64,000 nucleotides of DNA from DATCKG01 sp036562385 (GTDB taxonomy: Bacteria > Bacillota > Sulfobacillia > Symbiobacteriales > Symbiobacteriaceae), in contig DATCKG010000112.1 of NCBI GenBank assembly GCA_036562385.1, positions 27,251 to 91,250 on the forward strand, written 5' to 3'. Positions 34,175-41,374 of the stretch are shown one piece after another. A program made the position numbers and the translations under genes. The notes beneath the pieces were generated by a model that was not told the origin of the DNA, ran no database searches, and saw only the letters and a program-made list of their open reading frames with translations. How positions within the stretch are numbered: position 1 is the stretch's first letter; every line of letters starts with the position of its first letter.

Positions 34175-35163
34175 GGAAGGTCACCCCCTGAACGCACCGT
34201 AATCGGCGTTTCGATGACGGACGCAGGGCGGATATCCCGCCGGAGGTAAGCTTCCAGTGCCTCCACCGCGTACCGGCCCATCAGGTCAGGGGCCTGCTGG
34301 ACCATCACGTGAACCGTGCCCCGGGCCAGGTAATCATCAGGCTCCACCAGGTAGTCCCATCCGACCACAAAAACGGGGTGGTCTCCCTCAACCCGGGCGA
34401 CGCTCTGGACCACCCCCAGCGTTGCCACCGCGGAGGTGGCATAGACCACGGTGATCTCCGGATGCTCCCGAAGCATCTGCAGCGCGGAGGTGCCGGCTAG
34501 TGTCCGATTCAGTTCGGTGGTCACCACCGCGGCAATCCGGGCGCCGGGGGTGCTCTCCACCACCTCCCGGAACGCCTGCACCCGCTGGTCCTGCTCCAGA
34601 GGCACCAGGTTGTCCCGGACAATCCCCACCACGGCCTGTCCCCGGGTCCGCATCAGCAGATCCTCCGCCACAAAGCGGCCCGCGGTCCGGTTGTCGGTAC
34701 CCACGAAGGCCAGGCGGCGCCGGGGCTGCTCGGCTGACTCGGGCTGATCGGTGTCCACGGTGATGACCGGGATGCCCCGGTCCGTGGCCCGGGCAATGGC
34801 CTGGTTCACCCGTGTGTCCGCCAGCCCCTGGGTAATGATGCCGTCCACCTGGGAGGCCGCGGCCATATCCAGCAGCGTCACCAGTTCCTCCAGGGAGGCC
34901 CGGCGAGGCCCCATATACTCCACGCTGACCCCCAGTTCCGAGGCCGCTTCCCGGGCGCCGGCGGCCACCCGCTGCCAGACGGGATGATCATACAGCGGGG
35001 CAACGATGACGAACCGAAGGGTATCACCCTCCCGGGCAACGGGATAGGGCGTGGCCAGGATCGGCTGGCGGAGCAAGGCCAGGTTCCCTCCCACGGCCCC
35101 CACCACCAGGAGCAGCAGCAAAACGGAAATGACGCGCACGATCCGCTGGGGCGATGGTCTCAT
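34168..35163 (-). CDS. Membrane-anchored sugar-binding sensor protein
   Basis: A 331-residue type I periplasmic-binding-protein fold (Peripla_BP_4) with an uncleaved N-terminal helix (VISVLLLLLVVGAVGGNLAL) and no lipobox Cys. Core motifs are IVAPLYDHPVWQRVAAGARE, VDGIITQGL and IPVITVDTDQP. The gene precedes the kinase gene and overlaps it by 7 nt. The arrangement matches the XylFII-LytS-YesN three-component systems of clostridia, where an anchored binding protein passes the sugar signal to the kinase. The ATG at 35163 has GGGAGGG upstream; the longer frame to 35235 is less likely. Confidence 0.82.
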   Translation of the reverse strand: MRPSPQRIVRVISVLLLLLVVGAVGGNLALLRQPILATPYPVAREGDTLRFVIVAPLYDHPVWQRVAAGAREAASELGVSVEYMGPRRASLEELVTLLDMAAASQVDGIITQGLADTRVNQAIARATDRGIPVITVDTDQPESAEQPRRRLAFVGTDNRTAGRFVAEDLLMRTRGQAVVGIVRDNLVPLEQDQRVQAFREVVESTPGARIAAVVTTELNRTLAGTSALQMLREHPEITVVYATSAVATLGVVQSVARVEGDHPVFVVGWDYLVEPDDYLARGTVHVMVQQAPDLMGRYAVEALEAYLRRDIRPASVIETPITVRSGGDLPW

Positions 35164-35297
35164 ACCGGGTTTCCCTCCCGGGCGACCATGCAAGGCCGCA
35201 ATCAACCGGTTCACCAGTGAACCGTCCTGGTTCATGACAATGAATGTTTCATTAGTGTTACGGGCGATTCCTGCCCGCAGCCCGGCCGGGATGACAA

Positions 35298-35337
35298 AGC
35301 GCTGCGGCCTGCCCCACTCAGGACAGGCCGCAGCGCT
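35298..35337 (-). terminator. Terminator of the queD-aminotransferase operon
   Basis: A 14-bp perfect stem (AGCGCTGCGGCCTG with CAGGCCGCAGCGCT) starts 8 nt after the aminotransferase stop. Leftward it is followed by TTTGTCAT. Confidence 0.85.
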
Positions 35338-35344
35338 CCACTTC

Positions 35345-36688
35345 CTACCGCCGCCGGTCGCCTTCGGACCGGATGGCCCGGTCCAGGATGTCTACCATGC
35401 GGTCCGCCTCCTCCTCGGTGAGAACCAGAGGCGGCGTCAGGTTGATGGTGTCCCGGTAAGGCGCCACGCCGATGATCAGCCCTTCCCGGAGGCAAGCCGC
35501 CTCCACGGCGAAGCCGATGGCCGGGGTGCCCCCGAACCGTTCCCGGGTCTTGCGGTCCCGGACCAACTCGAGGCCGATCATCAGCCCCTTGCCCCGCACC
35601 TCGCCGATGTACGGGTTCTCCCGCTCCCGGAAGCGCTGAACAATCCGCTCGCCCAAGGCCGCGGCTCGCTGGGCCAGCCGCTCCTCCCGGTAAATCGCGA
35701 TGTTGGCCAGGGCCGCCGCGCAGCAGGCCGGATGGCCGGCGTAGGTAAAGCCGTGGGTAAAGGGCAGGTCGGCGTCGGCGATGGCCTGGATCACCCGGTC
35801 GTGGACCAGCACGGCGCCCAGGGGCAGGTAACCGCTGGTGAGCCCTTTGGCGCTGCAGATCAGATCCGGCACGGCGCCGTAGTGGTTCACGGCCCAGTCC
35901 GCACCGGTGCGGCCGAAGCCGGTCATCACCTCGTCCGCGATCCAGAGAATATCGTAGCGGTCGCAGATCCGGCGAACGTGCTGCCAGTAGTCATCCGGTG
36001 GAATGATGGTGCCCCCCACCCCCAGGATGGGCTCTGCCAGGAAGGCCGCCACCGTCTCCGGCCCCTCCTGCAGGATCCGCTCTTCCAGCAGCGAGGCGTA
36101 CCGGGCGCCGGCCTCCGGGTCGTCGTAGCCCCAGCGCCCTTCGAAGCGATCCGGGGCGGGGATGTGGCAGAAGCCAGGCACCAGGGGACCGAACCCTTCC
36201 TTGTGGGCGGCCATGCCGGTGGCCGAAAGGGCGCCGAAGGTGTTGCCATGATAGCCCAGATCCAGGCAGATAATCTTGTGCCCCTGGGACCGGCCCCGGG
36301 CCCGCTGGTAGAGGCGGGCAAACTTCACCGCCGTCTCCACGGACTCGGCCCCGCCCAGGGTGAAGAAGACCTTGTTCAGCCCTTCCGGGGCCATGGCCGC
36401 CAGTTCCGCCGCCAGCTTCACCGCCGGCTCGTTGCTGAACTGGAAATAGGTGTGGTAATACATCAGCCGCTCCATCTGGCGGGCCGCCGCCCGGGCCGGC
36501 TCCAGACGCCCGTAGCCGATGTTGACCAGCCCCAGGCCGCCCTGGGCGTCCAGGTAGGCCTTCCCCTCGGTGTCATAGACCGTGGAACCCTCGCCCCGGA
36601 CGATGACCACAGGACCCCGCCGGGAGGGCTCCCGAAGCGGAATTTCGCAGTGAATCAGGTGCTGCAGGTCCAGTTGACGCAGGTCCAC
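35345..36688 (-). CDS. Class III (omega) aminotransferase
   Basis: A 447-residue PLP enzyme that moves amino groups between an amino donor and an aldehyde or ketone. The PLP Lys is in SAKGLTSGYLPLGA (about 278), with the Asp of LWIADEVMTGFGRTG about 30 residues earlier. The pattern is of omega-amino acid:pyruvate or taurine-type transaminases, which work on terminal aldehydes. The start is GTG at 36688, 6 nt after GGGAGGG; a frame reaching 36832 was rejected. It is the last gene of an operon with queD, queE, luxE and luxC, 32 nt after luxC. I propose it aminates the aldehyde made by LuxC. Confidence 0.9.
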   Translation of the reverse strand: MDLRQLDLQHLIHCEIPLREPSRRGPVVIVRGEGSTVYDTEGKAYLDAQGGLGLVNIGYGRLEPARAAARQMERLMYYHTYFQFSNEPAVKLAAELAAMAPEGLNKVFFTLGGAESVETAVKFARLYQRARGRSQGHKIICLDLGYHGNTFGALSATGMAAHKEGFGPLVPGFCHIPAPDRFEGRWGYDDPEAGARYASLLEERILQEGPETVAAFLAEPILGVGGTIIPPDDYWQHVRRICDRYDILWIADEVMTGFGRTGADWAVNHYGAVPDLICSAKGLTSGYLPLGAVLVHDRVIQAIADADLPFTHGFTYAGHPACCAAALANIAIYREERLAQRAAALGERIVQRFRERENPYIGEVRGKGLMIGLELVRDRKTRERFGGTPAIGFAVEAACLREGLIIGVAPYRDTINLTPPLVLTEEEADRMVDILDRAIRSEGDRRR

Positions 36689-36720
36689 GCCGATCCCTCC
36701 CATGAGTGCGGTTCCGGCCG

Positions 36721-37962
36721 TCAGGGGCCGGGCGGTTCCTCGATGTCCACCCAGCGGACCAGGTCGCCGGCGGTGGGGCGGCCGTCGTGGCGCCAAAGGG
36801 GGCTGGGCTGCTGGGCGTAGCCCACCGGGCAAACCCGGCTGATGCCCAGGGCGCCCAGGGCCTCGGCCAGGGCCTCCCGGCGCTCCGAAGGTCCGGCGAA
36901 AGCCACCGTCTGCAAGTAGCTGCGGTACGGCCGCACAAGCTCAGGCACCGCGGCGATGTCGTCCACAGAAAAGGTCCGAAGCAGCCGGTTGAGGGGACTG
37001 GGCAGGAACGCGGCCTCCTCGCAATGCACCACCGTCCAGGCCAGGTCGTCCGGGCTTGCGAAGAGCGCGTCCGCCGCGAACTCAGCCTCGTCCCGGGCCT
37101 GGCGCAGGGCCATGGCCTCCTCAGGGGAAAGCCGGCTGCGGGGCATCTCCCCTTCCAAGGCGGCCAGGGCCTGCCCGCAGGCCGCCGCGAAGTCCCGGGG
37201 CGAAAGCGGCCCGCCCCGCTCCACGAAGGCCATGTGGGGGCTCACGCAGCCCTGCTGGTCGTACATGGCCACATCCAGGGCCAGGCGGCGGGCGGTTTCC
37301 GCCGTGGCCGCCTCCCGGGCCACCACCGCAAAGCCGATCTTGTGACCGTGGCCGATGAACCGGACGCCGGGAGGCACCAGGCGGCGGACGGCTGCCACCG
37401 ATGCGTCGGAACCATACACCACCACCGCCCCGGCCTGCTCATAGGGCCACGCCTCGTCATGCTCCCACCGCTGCACGGCGAGGCACCGCCCCAGCAGCGG
37501 ATCCACCTCCGCCACCGAGCGGGCAAAGAGCGGGGCAAAGGCCGGCTCCTCCCGGGCCGGCCGGGCCAGGCAGGCGCTTTTGAGCGCCAGGGCCAGGGCC
37601 ATGTCAAAGGCGGAGACCGCCGGCACGTTGCCGGCAAAGACCACCACCAGCAGGCCGGGGCCGTAGGCCCTCGAGAGCACGCCGGGCGCCCGCCGGATAA
37701 AGCCGTCCAGGGCCAGGCGACTCCCCAGGTCCTGGTCCAGCAGGTCCCCGATTCCCCGCACCCGCAGCATGGTCTCATCCAGGCCCCGCCGAATCATGGC
37801 CGGGGCGAGGCCGGTGGTCTCCGCCAGGGCCGCCTCCGCCTCCCGCCGGATCGGGTCGTTGTGATCCAGCCAGCGGGCCGTGACCCGGTCCAGGGCCGCG
37901 AGGATCTCCCCCACCGGCCGCCGGGAAAGTTCCTCCTGGGCAGCCAACAGCTCAGCGATCAC
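36721..37962 (-). CDS. luxC: LuxC-family acyl reductase
   Basis: A 413-residue NAD(P)H-dependent reductase of the LuxC family, which reduces an activated acyl group to an aldehyde through an enzyme thioester. The active-site Cys is in MYDQQGCVSPHMAFVE (about 240), the conserved LuxC signature. VVVFAGNVPAVSAFDMALAL and IGHGHKIGFAVV fit the nucleotide-binding region. GTG at 37962 has AGGTGA 6 nt upstream and overlaps the luxE stop by 11 nt. No luxAB genes are present, so light emission is not its role. In this operon its acyl substrate may be activated 7-carboxy-7-deazaguanine. Confidence 0.88.
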   Translation of the reverse strand: MIAELLAAQEELSRRPVGEILAALDRVTARWLDHNDPIRREAEAALAETTGLAPAMIRRGLDETMLRVRGIGDLLDQDLGSRLALDGFIRRAPGVLSRAYGPGLLVVVFAGNVPAVSAFDMALALALKSACLARPAREEPAFAPLFARSVAEVDPLLGRCLAVQRWEHDEAWPYEQAGAVVVYGSDASVAAVRRLVPPGVRFIGHGHKIGFAVVAREAATAETARRLALDVAMYDQQGCVSPHMAFVERGGPLSPRDFAAACGQALAALEGEMPRSRLSPEEAMALRQARDEAEFAADALFASPDDLAWTVVHCEEAAFLPSPLNRLLRTFSVDDIAAVPELVRPYRSYLQTVAFAGPSERREALAEALGALGISRVCPVGYAQQPSPLWRHDGRPTAGDLVRWVDIEEPPGP

Positions 37963-38986
37963 AGCGGTTCACCTGCAGAAACTCGTCCATCGCGATGGAG
38001 CACCCCCGGGCCTCGGAGCCGGGCGCCCGCCCCAGCACCTCGAAGCCGTCCTCGTACATCACCCCGATGTCCTGGGTGAGCAGGAAGGCACAGGAGTAGA
38101 GGTTGGCCAGGTCGGTGACCGCGACGATCCCCGGCGTACCCGGGGGCACTTCCGCCAGGGTCTCGGGGTCCAGGATCCGGATCCGCACCCAGGGCGGAGC
38201 GGCCTTGTGCCGGCTGCCGGTCACCAGTGTCTGGTCGTAGCAGTTGGAGGACATCTCGCACATACCGTACTGGTTGAGGCAGACCACCTCCGGCCCCAGG
38301 GCCTCCCGGATCAGCCGGTACAGTTCCTCCCGGCTCACCTCCCGGGACTTGCCCTTGAATCCGCCGGTCTCCATCACCCGGGAGCCGGGAGGCAGGTGGA
38401 CCTTCAGCCCGCTGTCCACCATGTGGACGAAGGCAAAGGCAGTCCCCAGCAGCGCCACCGGCCCCTGGACCTGCCGCAGGGCCTCTTCCAGCGCCCCCGC
38501 CCTGAGCCCCTGCTCATCCACAAACCACTCCACCCCGTCGCCAAAGGCCTGGGCCTGCTGGTCAAAGTACCAGGACAGGGACGAATGGGGATTGAGCCGG
38601 GGCGGCTGGGCCAGGATGAACATGGGGATCCGCTCCCGGTCCGGCAGGACGAACTGCTTGAACACCGGCCGGGAGCAGGCGGCGTACAGAGCGAGGGTCT
38701 GGAAGTAGTGCCGCCCCCGGCGCTCCGGTCCCTGGGTGGTGCCGCTGGTCTCAAAGTAGTGCACCGGTTCCCCTTCCCCGCTGTAGATGCGGGCGTACTT
38801 GAACGCGGTCACCGGCAGGTGGGGGATCTCCCGCCAGTCGGTCACCCGGTCGGGACTCTTGCCCCGCCGATCGCAGAAGCGCCGGTAGGGCTCGCAGCGC
38901 TCGTACTGGCGCGTGAAGATCCGGAGCGCCAGCGTTTCGAAGTCAAAGGGCGCCCCGGAGAAGATCTCCAGGAGTTCCTGCTCCAC
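37952..38986 (-). CDS. luxE: LuxE-family acyl-protein synthetase/acyl-activating enzyme
   Basis: A 344-residue member of the LuxE family, which adenylates a carboxylic acid with ATP and transfers it to a Cys for reduction by LuxC. The AMP-binding signature YFETSGTTQGPERRG is at about residue 78-92, and QYGMCEMSSNCYDQ and GIVAVTDLANLY are ANL-like. Cys residues near the C-terminus (RGCSIAMDEF, NRCDR) could carry the acyl group as in LuxE. GTG at 38986 lies 3 nt after the queE stop. Between QueE and LuxC it is well placed to activate a carboxylate made by QueE. Confidence 0.87.
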   Translation of the reverse strand: MEQELLEIFSGAPFDFETLALRIFTRQYERCEPYRRFCDRRGKSPDRVTDWREIPHLPVTAFKYARIYSGEGEPVHYFETSGTTQGPERRGRHYFQTLALYAACSRPVFKQFVLPDRERIPMFILAQPPRLNPHSSLSWYFDQQAQAFGDGVEWFVDEQGLRAGALEEALRQVQGPVALLGTAFAFVHMVDSGLKVHLPPGSRVMETGGFKGKSREVSREELYRLIREALGPEVVCLNQYGMCEMSSNCYDQTLVTGSRHKAAPPWVRIRILDPETLAEVPPGTPGIVAVTDLANLYSCAFLLTQDIGVMYEDGFEVLGRAPGSEARGCSIAMDEFLQVNRCDR

Positions 38987-38989
38987 GGA

Positions 38990-39643
38990 TTACACCCCCC
39001 TGGCTATGGGGTCCCAGATGATCTTGTGCAGTTGGATCTGCACCCGGGCGTCGATGCCGGAGGCCAGCACCCACTCGGCCAGGCGCCGGGGCGACATCTG
39101 CCCCCAGACCGGGGAAAAGAGCAGCCGGACCCGGCCCTCCAGCCGGTAGCGCCGGATCAGATCCGCCGACCACTGAAGGTCCTCCTCGGTCCCCACCACA
39201 AACTTGACCTCGTCCTCCGGCCTGAGCAAGTCCAGGGACTCCATGTGCATGGCATGGGACTGCCCCGAGGAAGGAACCTTCATGTCCAAAACCCACCGCT
39301 GCCCCGGGTGGAGCCGGAAGGGGGCGATCGGAACGGCGCCGGAGGTCTCGATGGAGACCTCGTACCCATCCGCGGCAAGCTTATCCAGAAGCTCCTGCAC
39401 CTCCTGCCGGGGCTGGATCAGGGGCTCGCCGCCGGTCAGGCAGACCCGCTTCACCCGCTTCTCCCGGACGGCGGCCATCACCTCGTCCACCGTCATCGGG
39501 ATGCTTTCGCGGGTGGTCAGCGCGTAGGGCGTGTCACAGTACGTGCAGCGCAGGTTGCAGCCGGCGGTGCGGACGAAGACCGTGGGCAGCCCGATCGATG
39601 ACGACTCTCCCTGGATGGAGAGGAAGATCTCACTGATTCGCAC
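38990..39643 (-). CDS. queE: 7-carboxy-7-deazaguanine synthase (QueE), radical SAM
   Basis: A 217-residue radical S-adenosylmethionine enzyme that contracts 6-carboxy-tetrahydropterin to 7-carboxy-7-deazaguanine (CDG). The [4Fe-4S] Cys motif is Cys29-x3-Cys33-x2-Cys36 (GCNLRCTYCD), preceded by the substrate segment SIQGESSSIGLPTVFVR. The SAM-binding LTGGEPLIQ follows, and ETSGAVPI is typical of QueE. GTG at 39643 has GGAGGG 6 nt upstream and overlaps the queD stop by 14 nt. It is second in the operon. Its acid product is the natural start for the downstream LuxE-LuxC-aminotransferase set. Confidence 0.93.
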   Translation of the reverse strand: MRISEIFLSIQGESSSIGLPTVFVRTAGCNLRCTYCDTPYALTTRESIPMTVDEVMAAVREKRVKRVCLTGGEPLIQPRQEVQELLDKLAADGYEVSIETSGAVPIAPFRLHPGQRWVLDMKVPSSGQSHAMHMESLDLLRPEDEVKFVVGTEEDLQWSADLIRRYRLEGRVRLLFSPVWGQMSPRRLAEWVLASGIDARVQIQLHKIIWDPIARGV

Positions 39644-40037
39644 GGCCGGCCCTCCAGTCCTCGGCATGCAGGGTCACGTAGGTACTGGGCGTCTCCCAGA
39701 TCCGCACCCGGACGAGCTCAAGGTGCGGATAGAGAGGGCGCACATGGGCCTCCCAGTAGTCGAAGAACCAGATAGCCAGGTTCTCTGCGGTGGTGTTGAT
39801 CCCGGGAAGGGTCTCGTTCAGGTACTTGTGATCCAGAAGCGGTTCATAATGCTCCTGATAGATCCGCTTCAAATCGGCAAAATCCACCACAATGCCGCGG
39901 GAGTCGGGGACGCCCCGTACGGTTACCTCCAGCTTGTAGGTATGGCCGTGAAGATTGCTGCACTTGCCCACGTAGTCCTCGAGACGGTGCGCCGCATCGA
40001 AGTGAAAGACCCGGGTAACCTCCAACGGCACGGGCAT
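39630..40037 (-). CDS. queD: 6-carboxytetrahydropterin synthase (QueD)
   Basis: A 135-residue enzyme of the PTPS/QueD family, which converts dihydroneopterin triphosphate to 6-carboxy-tetrahydropterin in 7-deazaguanine synthesis. Zinc ligands are His17 (FDAAHRL), His30 and His32 (NLHGHTYK). Catalytic residues are Cys26 (GKCSN) and the Asp69/His70 pair (LLDHKYLN). Glu115 (WETPSTY) binds the pterin. The ATG at 40037 has GAGGTGGGG upstream. It is the first gene of the operon, about 136 nt from the promoter, with a preQ1-type aptamer and terminator in the leader. No FolE gene is in the window. Confidence 0.93.
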   Translation of the reverse strand: MPVPLEVTRVFHFDAAHRLEDYVGKCSNLHGHTYKLEVTVRGVPDSRGIVVDFADLKRIYQEHYEPLLDHKYLNETLPGINTTAENLAIWFFDYWEAHVRPLYPHLELVRVRIWETPSTYVTLHAEDWRAGRANQ

Positions 40038-40065
40038 GCTTCCCCACCTCGCATTCCGTCGCAAG

Positions 40066-40097
40066 CAAAAAAGACACCGGCCATCGAGACCGGCGTC
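40066..40097 (-). terminator. Leader terminator upstream of queD
   Basis: Read leftward, GACGCCGG (40097-40090) pairs with CCGGTGTC (40080-40073) with one G-T pair, followed by TTTTTTG. The queD transcript must pass it to reach the start codon at 40037. An upstream 9-bp repeat (TCAAAACTG 40131-40123 with CAGTTTTGA 40104-40096) shares its last two bases with this stem and is a candidate antiterminator. Confidence 0.8.
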
Positions 40098-40121
40098 AAA
40101 ACTGGCACAACAGGAGTGGGC

Positions 40122-40154
40122 GCAGTTTTGATCACGCGGGTCGCTGCCACCGCG
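40122..40154 (-). ncRNA. preQ1-I-like riboswitch aptamer
   Basis: In the queD leader, read leftward, a 5-bp stem CGCGG (40154-40150) with CCGCG (40139-40135) closes a 10-nt loop TGGCAGCGAC. An A-rich tail TGATCAAAACTGC follows. The loop GCAG (40147-40144) can pair with the tail CTGC (40125-40122), making the H-type pseudoknot expected of class I preQ1 aptamers. The loop motif and CAAAAC tail resemble known class I members. An 18-nt perfect palindrome (40155-40172) sits directly upstream. Ligand binding would trap TCAAAACTG and favour termination at 40066-40097. Confidence 0.7.
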
Positions 40155-40179
40155 GGCGCATGGCCATGCGCCATAGGTC

Positions 40180-40208
40180 ATTATAGCGCGCCGGTCCCTG
40201 TCTGGCTA
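40180..40208 (-). promoter_or_regulatory. Promoter of the queD operon
   Basis: A perfect -10 TATAAT (40185-40180, read leftward) has a weak -35 TAGCCA (40208-40203) 17 nt upstream. The transcript would begin near 40173, just before the palindrome and aptamer. Confidence 0.65.
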
Positions 40209-40299
40209 GTCTCACCCCTGGAGCGGCACCTCATCCTTTCCGCTCACGCGCGCAGGATTGCATCCGGCAGCGGTGAACTGAGAGGAGAGGTGAGTTCCA

Positions 40300-41172
40300 T
40301 TGGCACGTCTTCCCCAAGTGATCTTGACCGTTTCCGATCTGTCCGCTGCTGCGGCATTTTACCGGGACCGGCTGGGCTTCGGGCTGCAGCGGTACGACGC
40401 CCGGGCGGGTCTGGCCGAAGTGACCGGCCCCGGATCGACGCCACTGATCCTGGCCACTGCAGAAGCGGACCTCGGCGACCTGACTCAGGTGCCCCGGGCG
40501 GCCCGGGGCGCCGTGGTCTACCTGCAGCGCCCGGACCTGCCGGAGCTTGCGCAGCGGCTTCGACAAAAGGGCCTCACCTTCCAGGGCCCGGAGGAGCCCT
40601 ATCCCGGATTCCGCCACCTGCTGGTGCGGGACCCCGACGGGTACCTGGTCACCTTCTGGGAGCCGGTTTCCCTGCCCGACGACGAAATCCTGCGGATCTA
40701 CCAGGAAGGCCCGGCCCGCCTCCGGGCCGCGGTGGAGGGGCTCCCGGATGACCTGCTGGATCAGCCCTGGGCACCGGGCAAGTGGACCCTGCGCCAGCTG
40801 GTCCACCACATCACCGACGCGGACCTGGGCACCTTTGAAGTCCTGCGTATTGCCCTGGCGCTGCCCGGGAAGCAGATCCAGACCAACACCTGGAATCCGG
40901 ACGACTGGATGGCCGGACTCCAGTGCCACCGGCGGCCGGTGGAACCGGCCCTGGCCCTGCTGGAAGCCGCCCGAGCCTGGGTGCTCGACGCAGTGGCGCA
41001 CCTGCCCGACGCCCTGGATCGGACGGTCTGCTGGCCCAGCGGCTACCGGGCTTCCGTACGGGATCTCCTGCGCCAGGTGGGAGGCCACGCCCTGCACCAC
41101 ATCCTGCAGATCGAAACGGCGCTTGGCCGCTTCCGGGCGGAAGGATGCGGCTCCGGGCAGCAGGGAATGTAA
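40300..41172 (+). CDS. Fusion of a VOC/glyoxalase domain and a DinB-like domain
   Basis: A 290-residue cytoplasmic protein of two parts. Residues 1-128 are a vicinal-oxygen-chelate domain (VILTVSDLSAAAAFYRDRLG at the start, VRDPDGYLVTFWEP at the end). Residues 135-285 match the DinB/YfiT-like four-helix fold (PWAPGKWTLRQLVHHITDAD, with QVGGHALHHILQIE near the end), whose His residues usually bind a divalent metal. Such proteins include thiol-dependent transferases, but the fusion's substrate is unknown. Start is TTG at 40300 after AGAGGTGAG. It is divergent from queD, with no evident functional link. Confidence 0.8.
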   Translation: MARLPQVILTVSDLSAAAAFYRDRLGFGLQRYDARAGLAEVTGPGSTPLILATAEADLGDLTQVPRAARGAVVYLQRPDLPELAQRLRQKGLTFQGPEEPYPGFRHLLVRDPDGYLVTFWEPVSLPDDEILRIYQEGPARLRAAVEGLPDDLLDQPWAPGKWTLRQLVHHITDADLGTFEVLRIALALPGKQIQTNTWNPDDWMAGLQCHRRPVEPALALLEAARAWVLDAVAHLPDALDRTVCWPSGYRASVRDLLRQVGGHALHHILQIETALGRFRAEGCGSGQQGM

Positions 41173-41374
41173 AAGTCCTTGCCATTACGAAGAGGATATC
41201 GCGGGGGCTCGGAGAATCCTGCAAAGGACGTGTCTGCCCCCGAGTCCGCCTCAGTCGCGTCGGCCACCATCTGGTCTTCGCCTACACCGTCGGAGCAGTC
41301 ATCCCAGGGGCCAACCAGGCTGGAAGGTCTGCCCCAGCGGGAGTCGGACTCGCAGCGCTCGAGGAGGATCGCCT

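Noticed and set aside
35345..36688. Naming the aminotransferase as gabT, bioA or argD
   Set aside because: Class III members cannot be separated by eye, and the operon context points to a different, possibly new, substrate.
35345..38986. A bioluminescence (lux) operon
   Set aside because: luxC and luxE homologues are present, but luxA, luxB and luxD are absent. The pair sits between queE and an aminotransferase, so light production is not supported.
40547..41374. N-terminal extension of the nucleotidyltransferase through the VOC-DinB gene
   Set aside because: The extension is an out-of-phase reading of the VOC-DinB gene, rich in Arg, Pro and Ser. The ATG at 41375 has a strong ribosome site and matches the family start.
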